A stretch of DNA of 64,000 nucleotides from assembly GCA_016937575.1 (NCBI GenBank), contig JAFHKN010000002.1:2932001-2996000 (forward strand), given 5' to 3'. Below the pieces are notes generated by a model that was not told the DNA's origin, made no database searches, and saw only the letters and a program-made list of their open reading frames with translations. A program made the position numbers and the translations under genes. The stretch comes from Roseomonas aeriglobus. GTDB taxonomy: Bacteria > Pseudomonadota > Alphaproteobacteria > Sphingomonadales > Sphingomonadaceae. Shown piece by piece: positions 1 to 8,229 of the stretch. Every line of letters begins with the position of its first letter. Position 1 is the first letter of the stretch.

Positions 1-492
1 GGGAACATCCTGGAGTGTAGTGACGCCGATTGGGCGCTCAGCTTCGACCTGAACGTTCACGCGATGCACCATGCGATCCGCGCCTATCTGCCTGCGATGC
101 TGGCGCGCGGAGGCGGGTCGATCGTCAACATGAGCAGCATCGCGTCGAGCGTGAAGGGCATTCCCAACCGCTATGCATATGGCGCCTCCAAGGCCGCCGT
201 CATCGGCCTGACCAAGGCGGTGGCGGCGGACTTTGCCGGCCGCAACGTCCGCTGCAACTGCATCTGCCCCGGCACGGTCGAGACGCCGTCGCTGCGCCAG
301 CGCGTGACCGAACAGGCCGCGGCGCAGAGCGTGAGCGTGGACGAAGCCGACGCCGCCTTCGTCGCGCGCCAGCCGATGGGGCGGCTGGGTCGCGCCGAAG
401 AGATCGCCGCGCTCGTCGCCTACCTCATGAGCGACGAGGCCAGCTTTACCACCGGCGCGGTCCATGTGATCGACGGCGGCTGGGTCAATTGA
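1..492 (+). CDS. SDR family oxidoreductase, 5' end outside window (probable 2-keto-3-deoxy-L-fuconate dehydrogenase)
   Basis: The reading frame is open from base 1, so the N-terminal Rossmann glycine motif lies outside the window; 163 C-terminal residues remain. The visible part has the short-chain dehydrogenase active site: MSSIAS with the catalytic Ser, then YAYGASKAA with the Tyr-x-x-x-Lys pair, followed by RCNCICPGTVETP and the C-terminal DGGWVN typical of the fold. The stop is two bases before the start of L-fuconate dehydratase, and FucP follows, so the likely substrate is 2-keto-3-deoxy-L-fuconate, oxidised with NAD in the non-phosphorylating L-fucose pathway. The family call is secure; the substrate is inferred from the neighbours only. 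Confidence 0.85.
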   Translation, partial: GNILECSDADWALSFDLNVHAMHHAIRAYLPAMLARGGGSIVNMSSIASSVKGIPNRYAYGASKAAVIGLTKAVAADFAGRNVRCNCICPGTVETPSLRQRVTEQAAAQSVSVDEADAAFVARQPMGRLGRAEEIAALVAYLMSDEASFTTGAVHVIDGGWVN

Positions 493-494
493 CG

Positions 495-1772
495 ATGACG
501 TCCATAACTGGTCTGCGCACCTTCGACCTGCGCTTTCCGACCAGCCTATCGCTCGACGGGTCGGACGCGATGAACCCCGATCCCGATTATTCGGCCGCCT
601 ATGTCGTGCTGGAAACGGATACGCCTGGCCTCAAAGGGCACGGGCTGACCTTCACCATCGGTCGCGGCAACGACGTCTGTTGCACTGCCATCCATGCCAT
701 GGAGCATCTGGTCGTCGGGCTGACGCTGGCCGAGGTCGCCGCCGATCCCGGCGCGATGTGGCGGCGGCTGACCGGTGACAGCCAGTTGCGCTGGATCGGC
801 CCCGACAAGGGCGCGATGCACCTGGCGACCGGCGCGGTCGTCAATGCGATCTGGGATTTGTGGGCGAAGGCGGAAGGGAAACCCGTCTGGCGGCTGGTCG
901 CCGACATGACGCCCGAGCAGCTCGTTCGCGCGATCGACTTTCGCTACCTGACCGACGCGATCACGCCCGAACAAGCGCTGATGCTGTTGACGCAGCGCGC
1001 GGCGGGCAAGGCCGAGCGGATCGAGCGGCTGATGGCCGACGGCTATCCCTGCTACACCACGTCGGCGGGCTGGCTCGGCTACCCCGACGACAAGCTGCGC
1101 CGCTTGACGCAGGAGGCCGTCGACGCGGGCTTCGACCACGTCAAGCTCAAGGTCGGCCGCGACCTGAGCGACGACATCCGCCGCGTGGCGATCGCGCGCG
1201 AGGTCCTGGGCCCCGACCGCAAGCTGATGATCGATGCCAATCAGATGTGGGAGGTCGGCCAGGCGATCGAATGGGTCAACGCACTGGCCTTCGCGAACCC
1301 GTGGTTCATCGAGGAGCCCACAAGCCCCGACGACGTGCTGGGCCATAGGACGATCCGGCGGGGTATCGGCGCGGTCAAGGTCGCGACCGGCGAGATGTGC
1401 CAGAATCGCATCCTGTTCAAACAGTTCATGGCCGCGGGCGCATGCGACGTCGTACAGCTCGATGCCTGCCGCATCGGCGGCGTGAACGAGGCGCTGGCAG
1501 TGATGCTGCTCGCCGCGCGCTTCGACCTGCCGGTCTGCCCGCACGCCGGCGGGGTCGGCCTGTGCGAATATGTCCAGCATCTGTCGATGATCGACTATCT
1601 GTGCTTCTCCGGAACGATGGAGGGGCGCGTGATCGAATATGTCGACCATCTGCACGAGCATTTCCTGGACCCGTGCGTGATCCGTGACGGAGCGTACATG
1701 CCGCCGACGCGGGCCGGCTATTCGATCGAGATAAAGCCGGAGACTTTAGAGGCTTTCCGCTTCGGCGGGTGA
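495..1772 (+). CDS. fucD: L-fuconate dehydratase (enolase superfamily)
   Basis: A 425-residue mandelate-racemase-subgroup enolase. It removes water from L-fuconate to give 2-keto-3-deoxy-L-fuconate in the cytoplasm. Visible landmarks in order: HVKLKVGRD with the two catalytic lysines, MIDANQMW with the first metal-binding Asp, FIEEPTSPDD and VATGEMC with the next acidic ligands, and VCPHAGGVGL with the catalytic His near residue 345. The length is close to the well-studied Xanthomonas enzyme (about 440). The ATG at 495 lies two bases after the upstream SDR stop and is the first good start; the frame is open further upstream but that is the shadow of the SDR gene. Probably co-transcribed with the SDR and fucP. 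Confidence 0.93.
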   Translation: MTSITGLRTFDLRFPTSLSLDGSDAMNPDPDYSAAYVVLETDTPGLKGHGLTFTIGRGNDVCCTAIHAMEHLVVGLTLAEVAADPGAMWRRLTGDSQLRWIGPDKGAMHLATGAVVNAIWDLWAKAEGKPVWRLVADMTPEQLVRAIDFRYLTDAITPEQALMLLTQRAAGKAERIERLMADGYPCYTTSAGWLGYPDDKLRRLTQEAVDAGFDHVKLKVGRDLSDDIRRVAIAREVLGPDRKLMIDANQMWEVGQAIEWVNALAFANPWFIEEPTSPDDVLGHRTIRRGIGAVKVATGEMCQNRILFKQFMAAGACDVVQLDACRIGGVNEALAVMLLAARFDLPVCPHAGGVGLCEYVQHLSMIDYLCFSGTMEGRVIEYVDHLHEHFLDPCVIRDGAYMPPTRAGYSIEIKPETLEAFRFGG

Positions 1773-1851
1773 CGTCTCGCCCGATCGGGCAACAATCGTT
1801 ACGGTCGGACGCACGGCAATCGACCGATCGCGCCGACAGGAGAGGCTGGAT

Positions 1852-3135
1852 ATGACGCGCGCGAAGGCCACACGCTACGCACCGGCGATCGTGCTGACGG
1901 TATCGCTGTTCTTCCTGTGGGGCATGGCGAACAACCTCAACGATATCCTGATCGCGCAGTTCAAGAAAGCCTTCACGCTTTCGGATTTCGAAACGAGCTT
2001 CGTCCAGCAGGCCTTCTACCTCGGCTATTTCTGCCTCGCGATCCCGGCTGCGATGGTGGTTCGCGCGAAAGGCTACAAGGCGGCGATCGTCACCGGATTG
2101 CTGCTCTACGCAGCGGGCGCGCTGCTGTTCTATCCGGCGGCGCACTACGGCGAATATCGCTATTTCCTCGCCGCGCTGTTCGTCATCGCTTCGGGTCTCG
2201 CTTTCCTCGAAACCTCGGCCAACCCGCTGATGACCGAGCTCGGCGATCCGGCGGGGGCGGCGCGGCGGCTGAACTGGGCGCAGGCGGCAAACCCGGTCGG
2301 CACGCTGGCCGGCGTGCTGATCGGCAAATATTTCATCCTGTCCGAAATCGCCCATGACGACCGTGCGATCGCCGCGATGGCACCGGCTGCGCGCGAGGCC
2401 TTTTATCGCGCCGAAACGCAAGCGGTGCAGGCACCGTATCTCGTCATCGGGCTGGTCGTGCTTGCCGTTGCGCTGGCTGCCGCGATGATCCGTTTCCCCG
2501 ATACGCGCGCCCAACCGGGCGAGGACGCGCAGCCGCCCTTTTCCCACGTCTTTCGCCACCCGCGCTTGCTCCTCGCCGCAGTCGCGCAATTCTTCTACGT
2601 CGGCGCGCAGGTCGGGCTGTGGAGCTACACGATCCGCTACGCGCAATATAACGTTGCCGGTATGATCGAGCGCACGGCTGCCGACTATCTGTTCGTCAGC
2701 CTGCTGCTGTTCGGCATCGGCCGTTTCGTCGGCACCGCGCTGATGGGCAGGATCGCGCCGGCGCGGCTGCTGGCGATCTTTGCCGGCGCGTCGCTGGCGC
2801 TGGCGGTCGGGTCGGCAACGATCGGCGGCCAGATGGGCCTGTATATGCTCGTCGCAGCGAGCTTCTTCCTGTCGATCCAGTTCCCGACGATCTTCGCCCT
2901 GGGCGTGGAGGGGCTGGGGCCGCTGCGCAAGGCGGGCGCGTCGCTGATCGTCATGGCGATCATCGGCGGGGCAGCGATCACCGCGACGATGGGGCAGGTG
3001 TCGGACGTCGCGGGTATCAACATGGCGATGCTGATCCCGGCGCTCGCGTTCGCCATCGTCCTGGCGTTCGCGGTGTCCGCCGGCCGCGGGACCACGCGGG
3101 CGATCGGCGATGACAACCCCCGGCCGATCCACTAG
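1852..3135 (+). CDS. fucP: L-fucose:H+ symporter, FucP-type MFS transporter
   Basis: 427 residues with about twelve hydrophobic segments. The N-terminus (SLFFLWGMANNLNDIL) and the ETSANPLMTELG and NWAQAANPVGTLAGV motifs are hallmarks of the FucP/glucose-galactose MFS family, which imports L-fucose with protons across the inner membrane. A purine-rich AGGAGAGG stands just before the ATG at 1852. The gene lies 79 bases after fucD and directly before an IclR regulator, so it is the uptake step of the same pathway. FucP relatives also carry other hexoses, so the substrate call leans on the fucD neighbour. Confidence 0.88.
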   Translation: MTRAKATRYAPAIVLTVSLFFLWGMANNLNDILIAQFKKAFTLSDFETSFVQQAFYLGYFCLAIPAAMVVRAKGYKAAIVTGLLLYAAGALLFYPAAHYGEYRYFLAALFVIASGLAFLETSANPLMTELGDPAGAARRLNWAQAANPVGTLAGVLIGKYFILSEIAHDDRAIAAMAPAAREAFYRAETQAVQAPYLVIGLVVLAVALAAAMIRFPDTRAQPGEDAQPPFSHVFRHPRLLLAAVAQFFYVGAQVGLWSYTIRYAQYNVAGMIERTAADYLFVSLLLFGIGRFVGTALMGRIAPARLLAIFAGASLALAVGSATIGGQMGLYMLVAASFFLSIQFPTIFALGVEGLGPLRKAGASLIVMAIIGGAAITATMGQVSDVAGINMAMLIPALAFAIVLAFAVSAGRGTTRAIGDDNPRPIH

Positions 3136-3145
3136 CATCGCGGGA

Positions 3146-3997
3146 ATGGCCGTTTCCAAGACCTCCGCGCGCGACGATGCGAAAGCCCCCGCCTATTCGG
3201 CGCCTGCGCTGGAGAAGGGCATTGATGTCATCGAACTGCTGGGCAGCGAGCCGTCCGGGCTGTCGATCAGCGAAATGGCGACGCGCATGGGCCGCTCGAT
3301 CAGCGAACTGTTTCGCGTCGTCGTGGTGCTCGACCGCCGTGGCTGGCTGCACAAGGACCCGGCAAGCGACCGCTACCGCGTGACCTACAAGCTGCTCGAG
3401 GTCGCCCATCGCGCGACGCCGGCGCAGGAGCTGACGCATGTCGCCGGGCCCTTGATGCATGCGCTGGCCACCAAGGTGGAACAGTCGTGCCATCTGGTCG
3501 TCGTCAATGGCACGCAGGGGCTGGTCGTGCTGCGACAGGAAAGCCCGGGGCAGACCGGCTTCTCGGTCCGGCTCGGCACTTCGGTCGATCTGGTATCGAG
3601 CTGCTCGGGTCACGTCCTGCTGGCCTTCGCGCCCGGCACCGTGCGCGATGCCTTGCTCGACGGAGCCAGGGGCGCCGCCGCGTTGCGGACCCGCCTCGAA
3701 CAGGTGCGGGCGCAGGGTCATGAATCGATCCCCAGCGCGCGGATGGCGGGCGTATCGGATATCAGCTGCCCGATCTTCGGCTTCGACGGTCATGTCGTCG
3801 CGGCACTGACCATCCCGTTCCTGGAAGCGATCGACGGCGCGCCGCATTGCAGCCAGGCCGAGGCCTTGGACGCGCTGAAGGCGACGACGGAAGCGATCTC
3901 GACCGCCCTTGGTTGGTACGACCGCGCGGCGGAGGACATCGTACCGACGCTTTCCGTGGCGGCGCCGACGCGCAAAAGGCGATCGGCCGCCAGTTGA
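3146..3997 (+). CDS. IclR family transcriptional regulator
   Basis: 283 residues from the ATG at 3146. The N-terminal winged helix (YSAPALEKGIDVIELL, then LSISEMATRMGRSISELFRVVVVL) is followed by the IclR effector domain (VRLGTSVDLVSSCSGHVLLAF; ISCPIFGFDGHVVAALTIPF). It probably controls the fucose genes just upstream in response to a pathway intermediate; this is inference from position. An ATG at 3110, inside the end of fucP, would add 12 residues; neither start has a well-spaced ribosome site, and 3146 gives a more usual N-terminus. Weak spot: the start, not the family. Confidence 0.87.
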   Translation: MAVSKTSARDDAKAPAYSAPALEKGIDVIELLGSEPSGLSISEMATRMGRSISELFRVVVVLDRRGWLHKDPASDRYRVTYKLLEVAHRATPAQELTHVAGPLMHALATKVEQSCHLVVVNGTQGLVVLRQESPGQTGFSVRLGTSVDLVSSCSGHVLLAFAPGTVRDALLDGARGAAALRTRLEQVRAQGHESIPSARMAGVSDISCPIFGFDGHVVAALTIPFLEAIDGAPHCSQAEALDALKATTEAISTALGWYDRAAEDIVPTLSVAAPTRKRRSAAS

Positions 3998-4043
3998 TCG
4001 GTGTTCGCTGAGGGTCTGTCGACGGCGGGCCTCATGGTCCCGT

Positions 4044-4067
4044 GCCTCGACGCGCTCGGCACGAACG
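4044..4067. repeat. possible degenerate copy of a dispersed intergenic motif
   Basis: Between the convergent iclR and egtD genes, the stretch reads, on the minus strand, CCGTTCGTGCCGAGCG followed by CGTCGAGGC. This resembles a short motif (CCGTTCGTGCTGAG-type) that I recall as widely scattered between genes in sphingomonad genomes. Only one weak copy is present in this window, so the call rests on memory of the motif and not on repetition seen here. Confidence 0.3.
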
Positions 4068-4090
4068 GTGATCGTCGCTGATGCCTCGGG

Positions 4091-5068
4091 TTACGGTGCC
4101 CGCCGCTCAGCCTGCGCTTCGGCCAGGATCAACGCGAAGCGATCCTCCGCATCGGTCCATTCCGCAACCGGCGTCCAGCCACCGCCGCGCAGCAACAGCC
4201 GCGCGTCGCGGGAGCCGTATTTGTGGCTGTTCTCGGTGTGGATCGTCTCGCCCGCCGCGATCGTGAACGGCCGCCCTTCGACGGTGAATTCGACGTCGCG
4301 GATCGCTTCCAGATGCATCTCGACCCGCGCGCGATCGTCGTTCCAGATTGCGCGGTGGCGAAATGCTTCGACCGGAATCGTGCCGTCGAGCTCGCGGTTG
4401 ATCCGGCAGAGCAGGTTGAGGTTGAACGCCGCCGTCACGCCGGCTGCATCGTCGTAGGCGGGGATCAGGACGTCCTCGCCCTTGATCCGGTCTATGCCGA
4501 TCAGCAGCAGCGATCCCTCACCCAGCGATGCGCGCATCGATCGCAGCAGATCGACTGCGCCTGCCGCCAGCATGTTGCCGATGGTCGAGCCCGGGAAGAA
4601 CCCCAGCTTGGTCAGGTCGCCCACCCCGGCCGGCAGCTTCAGCGGCTTGGTGAAGTCTCCTTCCAGCGGCGTCACCGCGATGCCGGGAAAGCGTTCGGCG
4701 ATGATCGCGGCGCTATCCCGCAGGAAATCGCCCGAAATGTCGATCGGCACATAGGCCGCCGGCTTGACGCATTCGAGCAGCGCGGGCGTCTTGGTGGATG
4801 AGCCCGAGCCGAACTCGACCACCGCACATCCTGCCGGCACGCGCCGGGCGAGTTCGTCGCAGCAATCGGCAAGAATCGCGATTTCGGTGCGCGTCGGATA
4901 ATATTCGGGAAGTTCGGTGATCTCCTCAAACAACTCCGACCCGCGACGATCGTAGAACCAGCGGGCGGGGATCGCACGGGGGCGAAGTGCCAACCCGGTC
5001 AGCACGTCGTGACGGAACTGCGGGTCGGCCAGCGAGGCCTGACCGTCTTCGATTTCCTGGCGCAGCAA
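4091..5068 (-). CDS. egtD: L-histidine N(alpha)-methyltransferase (ergothioneine biosynthesis)
   Basis: SAM-dependent enzyme that trimethylates histidine to hercynine. Visible: YYPTRTEIAIL, the SAM loop VVEFGSGSSTKT, YVPIDISGDFL, GDFTKPLKLP and FPGSTIGNM, and the C-terminal HTENSHKY segment typical of EgtD. The frame is open to an ATG at 5152, but that would overlap egtB by 83 bases. I prefer the TTG at 5068: it sits at the egtB stop, AAAGGA lies 8 bases upstream, and the resulting 325 residues match the usual EgtD length (about 320). This predicts translational coupling to egtB. Second and last biosynthetic gene of the operon; no egtA, egtC or egtE is seen nearby. Confidence 0.92.
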   Translation of the reverse strand: MLRQEIEDGQASLADPQFRHDVLTGLALRPRAIPARWFYDRRGSELFEEITELPEYYPTRTEIAILADCCDELARRVPAGCAVVEFGSGSSTKTPALLECVKPAAYVPIDISGDFLRDSAAIIAERFPGIAVTPLEGDFTKPLKLPAGVGDLTKLGFFPGSTIGNMLAAGAVDLLRSMRASLGEGSLLLIGIDRIKGEDVLIPAYDDAAGVTAAFNLNLLCRINRELDGTIPVEAFRHRAIWNDDRARVEMHLEAIRDVEFTVEGRPFTIAAGETIHTENSHKYGSRDARLLLRGGGWTPVAEWTDAEDRFALILAEAQAERRAP

Positions 5069-5069
5069 A

Positions 5070-6329
5070 TCAGAGGTCCTTTGCAAGACGGACGCCGGTG
5101 AACTGCCAGCGCTGATGGGGGTAGAAGAAATTGCGGTAGCAGGATCGCGCATGGCCGCGCGGCGTGGCGCACGACCCGCCGCGCAGGACGAACTGTCCGT
5201 TCATGAACTTGCCATTATATTCGCCGACCGCACCCTCGGCTGCGGTAAAGCCCGGATACGGGCGGTAGGCGCTGCCGGTCCATTCCCAGACGTCACCGAA
5301 GAAGCCCGGGGCGGCCGCGGCCGGGCGCGGTTCGACCGGGCCGGCGGCGTCGAGGAAATTGCCGGCATTGGCGGCGTGGGGCGCCGCGGCGGCCTCCCAT
5401 TCGAATTCGGTCGGCAATCGCGCGCCGGCCCAGCTGGCATAGGCATCCGCCTCGTAGAAGCTGATGTGCGTGACCGGTGCGGCCGGATCGATCGCGCGGC
5501 GGCCGTCGAGCCCGAAGCGGGTCCAGACTCCGTCGCGCGATTCCCAATAGAGCGGCGCGATGACGCCTTCGCTTTTGACCCAGGCCCAACCGTCGCTCAG
5601 CCACAGCCGCGGATCGGAATAGCCACCGTCGGCGATGAACGCGGCCCATTCGCCGTTGGTGACGGTTCGATCGGCGATCGCATGCGCGGGCACCAACGCG
5701 CGGTGACGCGGCCCTTCGCAGTCGAAGGCGAAGCCGTCGCCGCCATGTCCGATCTCGACGACCCGCTCTTCGCTTTCGACCCAATTTACCGGACCGGGCA
5801 TCGCAACCGGCACCTTGCGCTCCGCCGGCCAGATCGCAGGCTCGACCGGATTGCAGGAAAATAGATGGAGGATATCGGTCAGCAGGAGTTCCTGATGCTG
5901 CTGTTCATGATGGCATCCAAGCTCGACCAGCGCGCGCGCATCGTCGTTCAGGGTCGGCCATGCGTCCACCACCGCGGTCGTCACGGCGGCACGATAGGCG
6001 AGGACTTCGTCGAGCGTCGGGCGCGTGATCATGCCGCGGCGATGTCGCGCGTGGCGAACGCCCTCGGCTTCATAATAGCTGTTGAACAGGAACGGGAAGC
6101 GCGGGTCGAACAGCCCGTACCCCGCGACATGATCGCGCAGCACGAAGGTTTCGAAGAACCAGCTCGTATGCGCCAGATGCCATTTCGCCGGCGACGCGTC
6201 GGGCATCGACTGAACGGTCGCGTCCGCGTCGCTGAGCGGCGCGACCAGCGCCTCGCTCAACGCACGCACCCCGGCGAACAGGGCGAGCGCAGCATCGGCG
6301 GTGTGCGCCGGAGCAGGAGCGAGGGGCAT
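5070..6329 (-). CDS. egtB: Ergothioneine sulfoxide synthase EgtB
   Basis: 419 residues with the two EgtB parts: an N-terminal DinB-like four-helix domain carrying the iron ligands (WHLAHTSWFFE near residue 50; CHHEQQHQELLLTD near residue 142) and a C-terminal formylglycine-generating-enzyme-like domain (VTNGEWAAFI, ARLPTEFEWE, GDVWEWTGSAY, FVLRGGSCATP, the ending GVRLAKDL). It uses oxygen to join a cysteine-type thiol to hercynine. Whether the donor is cysteine or gamma-glutamylcysteine cannot be read from the sequence. Its stop is overlapped by the start region of egtD; the cobalamin adenosyltransferase gene ends 45 bases upstream. Confidence 0.94.
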   Translation of the reverse strand: MPLAPAPAHTADAALALFAGVRALSEALVAPLSDADATVQSMPDASPAKWHLAHTSWFFETFVLRDHVAGYGLFDPRFPFLFNSYYEAEGVRHARHRRGMITRPTLDEVLAYRAAVTTAVVDAWPTLNDDARALVELGCHHEQQHQELLLTDILHLFSCNPVEPAIWPAERKVPVAMPGPVNWVESEERVVEIGHGGDGFAFDCEGPRHRALVPAHAIADRTVTNGEWAAFIADGGYSDPRLWLSDGWAWVKSEGVIAPLYWESRDGVWTRFGLDGRRAIDPAAPVTHISFYEADAYASWAGARLPTEFEWEAAAAPHAANAGNFLDAAGPVEPRPAAAAPGFFGDVWEWTGSAYRPYPGFTAAEGAVGEYNGKFMNGQFVLRGGSCATPRGHARSCYRNFFYPHQRWQFTGVRLAKDL

Positions 6330-6374
6330 GGCGATCCTTCCCCCGCGGGCGGATCGCCAGAGCAGCGATCTGGG

Positions 6375-6929
6375 TTATTGACCCCCGGGAACCCACAAAA
6401 CGTCGCCATGCCCCTTTTGGTTCACATAGCGTCCGGCAACGAACAGATAATCCGACAGCCGATTGGCATAGGCGAGCGCAGGGGCACCGACGTCGGCACT
6501 CTCGGCCAGCGCCACGATCGCGCGCTCGGTCCGGCGCACGATCGCGCGGGCAAGGTGCAGGTGCGCTGCCGCCGGCACGCCGCCCGGCAGGATGAAGCTC
6601 GTCAGCGGTTCAAGCTCGGCGTTCAGCATATCGATCGCCCGTTCGAGCCGCGCGACCTGCGCAGGCGTCACCCGCAACGCGCCAGGAATGTCACCGGGCG
6701 TGGCAAGGTCGGCACCAAGATCGAACATGTCGTTCTGGATCCGCGCCAGTTCCTCCGCGACCGGTCCGTCGTCGAGCGCCGTCCGCGCGACACCGATCGC
6801 CGAATTCGCTTCGTCGACATCGCCGATCGCTTCCATCCTCGCATCGGCCTTCGACACGCGGCTGCCGTCGACCAGACCCGTGGTGCCGGTGTCACCGGTG
6901 CGCGTATAGATGCGGTTGAGCTTTACCAT
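6375..6929 (-). CDS. Cob(I)yrinic acid a,c-diamide / cobalamin adenosyltransferase, PduO type
   Basis: 184 residues. The N-terminus LNRIYTRTGDTGTTGLVDG is the ATP-binding signature of the PduO-type adenosyltransferases, and GALRVTPAQVARLERAID and CT-half RRTERAIVALAE...YANRLSDYLFVAGRYVN complete the five-helix fold. It transfers the adenosyl group of ATP to cob(I)alamin in the cytoplasm. The gene lies 34 bases after the small membrane protein gene and 45 before egtB, all on the minus strand, so a five-gene transcript with gluQ is likely. In many alphaproteobacteria this enzyme is paired with a small twin-transmembrane protein as here. Confidence 0.93.
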   Translation of the reverse strand: MVKLNRIYTRTGDTGTTGLVDGSRVSKADARMEAIGDVDEANSAIGVARTALDDGPVAEELARIQNDMFDLGADLATPGDIPGALRVTPAQVARLERAIDMLNAELEPLTSFILPGGVPAAAHLHLARAIVRRTERAIVALAESADVGAPALAYANRLSDYLFVAGRYVNQKGHGDVLWVPGGQ

Positions 6930-6963
6930 GGTTCAGGCATTCGGCCGGAGACCGGCGGGATGC

Positions 6964-7197
6964 TCAGGTCCGGCCGGCTGCGAACAGGATCACCACGACG
7001 ATCAGGATCGCAAGCGCCTGGAAGAAAATGCGGAACTGCATCATCTTGTTCGACTTGACCTGCGATACGGTGGGACCATCCGGCCCGGCTTTCAGCTCCT
7101 CCTCGGTCGTCTTCAGAAAAGTGACGATGCCGCGGATCAGCGCGACGAGCGTGGCGATCATCGCCGCGATCAGAGCCAGAGCCAGGAAAGTGTTCAT
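6964..7197 (-). CDS. Small twin-transmembrane (HIG1-type) protein
   Basis: 77 residues. Two hydrophobic segments, roughly residues 4-28 (LALALIAAMIATLVALIRGIV) and 54-73 (FFQALAILIVVVILFAA), are joined by a charged loop with QVKSNKMMQFRIFFQ, the RxxxQ-like pattern of HIG1 (hypoxia-induced gene 1) domain proteins. Relatives sit in the inner membrane and some associate with respiratory complexes; the function here is unknown. The start is 9 bases after the gluQ stop, implying co-translation in the gluQ to egtD run. Confidence 0.8.
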   Translation of the reverse strand: MNTFLALALIAAMIATLVALIRGIVTFLKTTEEELKAGPDGPTVSQVKSNKMMQFRIFFQALAILIVVVILFAAGRT

Positions 7198-7206
7198 GCC
7201 CTGTAT

Positions 7207-8166
7207 CTAGGAAGTCGCAGCCCGCTTGGGAAGGCGCCCGGCGAGCAGATCGCGTACCATCGCCGGCCCGTCCATGCCGCCTTCCCGCATCGCCGCCAGC
7301 GTCGGCGCGCCGGTGCGCTTGGCAAGCCGCTCGCCGGTCGCATCGGTCAGCAGCGGATGATGATGATAGCGCGGCGTCGGCAGGTCGAGCAGCGCCTGGA
7401 GCAGGCGGTGGACATGCGTACTGTCGAACAGATCGACCCCGCGTACGATATCGGTGACGCCTTGCGCGGCGTCATCGACAGTGACCGCAAGGTGATAGCT
7501 GGCCGGCGCATCCTTGCGGGCAAGGACGACGTCGCCATGGGCGGCAGGTTCAGCGCGGACCCAACCGGCCGTCGCGTCGTGCCAAGCAAGATCCTCCCCA
7601 GAATGGGGAGGGGGACCGCCGCCGAAGGCGGTGGTGGCGGGGGCGGGCCGCACAGGGCTACCTTCGCGGAGCCCCCCCTTCACCATCTTGCGCATGGTTC
7701 CCCTCCCCGTGCCGGGGAGGATTTGCCGGGCTTTCGCCACATCCAGCCGCCAGCAATGCGGGACCGCCGGGTCGACGTCGCGCCCCCGGCACGTCCCCGG
7801 ATAGATCGCGCCCGAGGTCCCATGCGGCGCGGACAAACTCGCGGCGATATCCGCGCGCGTGCACACGCAGCGGTAGAGCAGGCCCATCCCCCGCAACCGA
7901 TCGAGCGCCGCATCATACATGTCCAGCCGCGCCGACTGCCGCACCACCGGCCCGTCCCAGTGGAGCCCGAGCCACGTCAGATCCTCGATAATTCCTGCGA
8001 CATGCTCCTCGCGACTGCGGGTGCCGTCGATATCCTCGATCCGCAGCAGGAACTGCCCACCCCGCTCGCGCGCGAATCGGTGAGCCAGTGCCGCCGAATA
8101 GGCGTGCCCAAGGTGCAGCCGCCCGGTCGGGCTGGGGGCGAAGCGGGTGACGACAGGGGCGGGCAT
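7207..8166 (-). CDS. gluQ: Glutamyl-Q tRNA(Asp) synthetase with in-frame palindromic insert
   Basis: 319 residues. GluQRS charges glutamate onto the queuosine base at position 34 of tRNA-Asp. The class I signature appears as RFAPSPTGRLHLGHAYSA (HLGH), the four-residue zinc site as CVC...YPGTC, and DVVLARKDAPASYHLAVTVDD follows. Between DVAKARQ and LAWHDA about 44 residues (149-192, rich in Gly and Pro) have no counterpart in the family as I know it; they are coded exactly by a 132-bp palindromic element (7591-7722). Without it the protein would be about 275 residues, near the usual size. The ATG at 8166 gives the canonical N-terminus; the frame is open further upstream without support. Confidence 0.92.
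   Translation of the reverse strand: MPAPVVTRFAPSPTGRLHLGHAYSAALAHRFARERGGQFLLRIEDIDGTRSREEHVAGIIEDLTWLGLHWDGPVVRQSARLDMYDAALDRLRGMGLLYRCVCTRADIAASLSAPHGTSGAIYPGTCRGRDVDPAVPHCWRLDVAKARQILPGTGRGTMRKMVKGGLREGSPVRPAPATTAFGGGPPPHSGEDLAWHDATAGWVRAEPAAHGDVVLARKDAPASYHLAVTVDDAAQGVTDIVRGVDLFDSTHVHRLLQALLDLPTPRYHHHPLLTDATGERLAKRTGAPTLAAMREGGMDGPAMVRDLLAGRLPKRAATS
7591..7722. repeat. Family A palindromic element, copy 1, in frame inside gluQ
   Basis: 132 bp (44 codons). Ends are mutually inverted (ATCCTCCCC / GGGGAGGAT) and each end forms its own hairpin (CTCCCC-AGAAT-GGGGAG and CCTCCCCG-TGC-CGGGGAGG). An inner hairpin ACCGCC-GCCGAA-GGCGGT follows the left end. The first 17 bases (TCCTCCCCAGAATGGGG) and the last 18 (CCCCGTGCCGGGGAGGAT) recur in the imuB copy 39 kb away. 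The gluQ frame runs through without a stop. Confidence 0.85.
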
Positions 8167-8229
8167 CGCGCACAGATGGCAAGCGCACCTCAGCTTGTCG
8201 ATGCGAGGCCGCCCGATTACTCTGGCGCA

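Noticed and set aside
1426..3159. 577-codon minus-strand frame across fucP and fucD
   Set aside because: Arg-rich shadow of two well-supported plus-strand genes.
6910..8229. Long upstream extension of the DUF1176 protein
   Set aside because: Antisense of gluQ and the small membrane protein; the ATG at 8230 begins a signal peptide.
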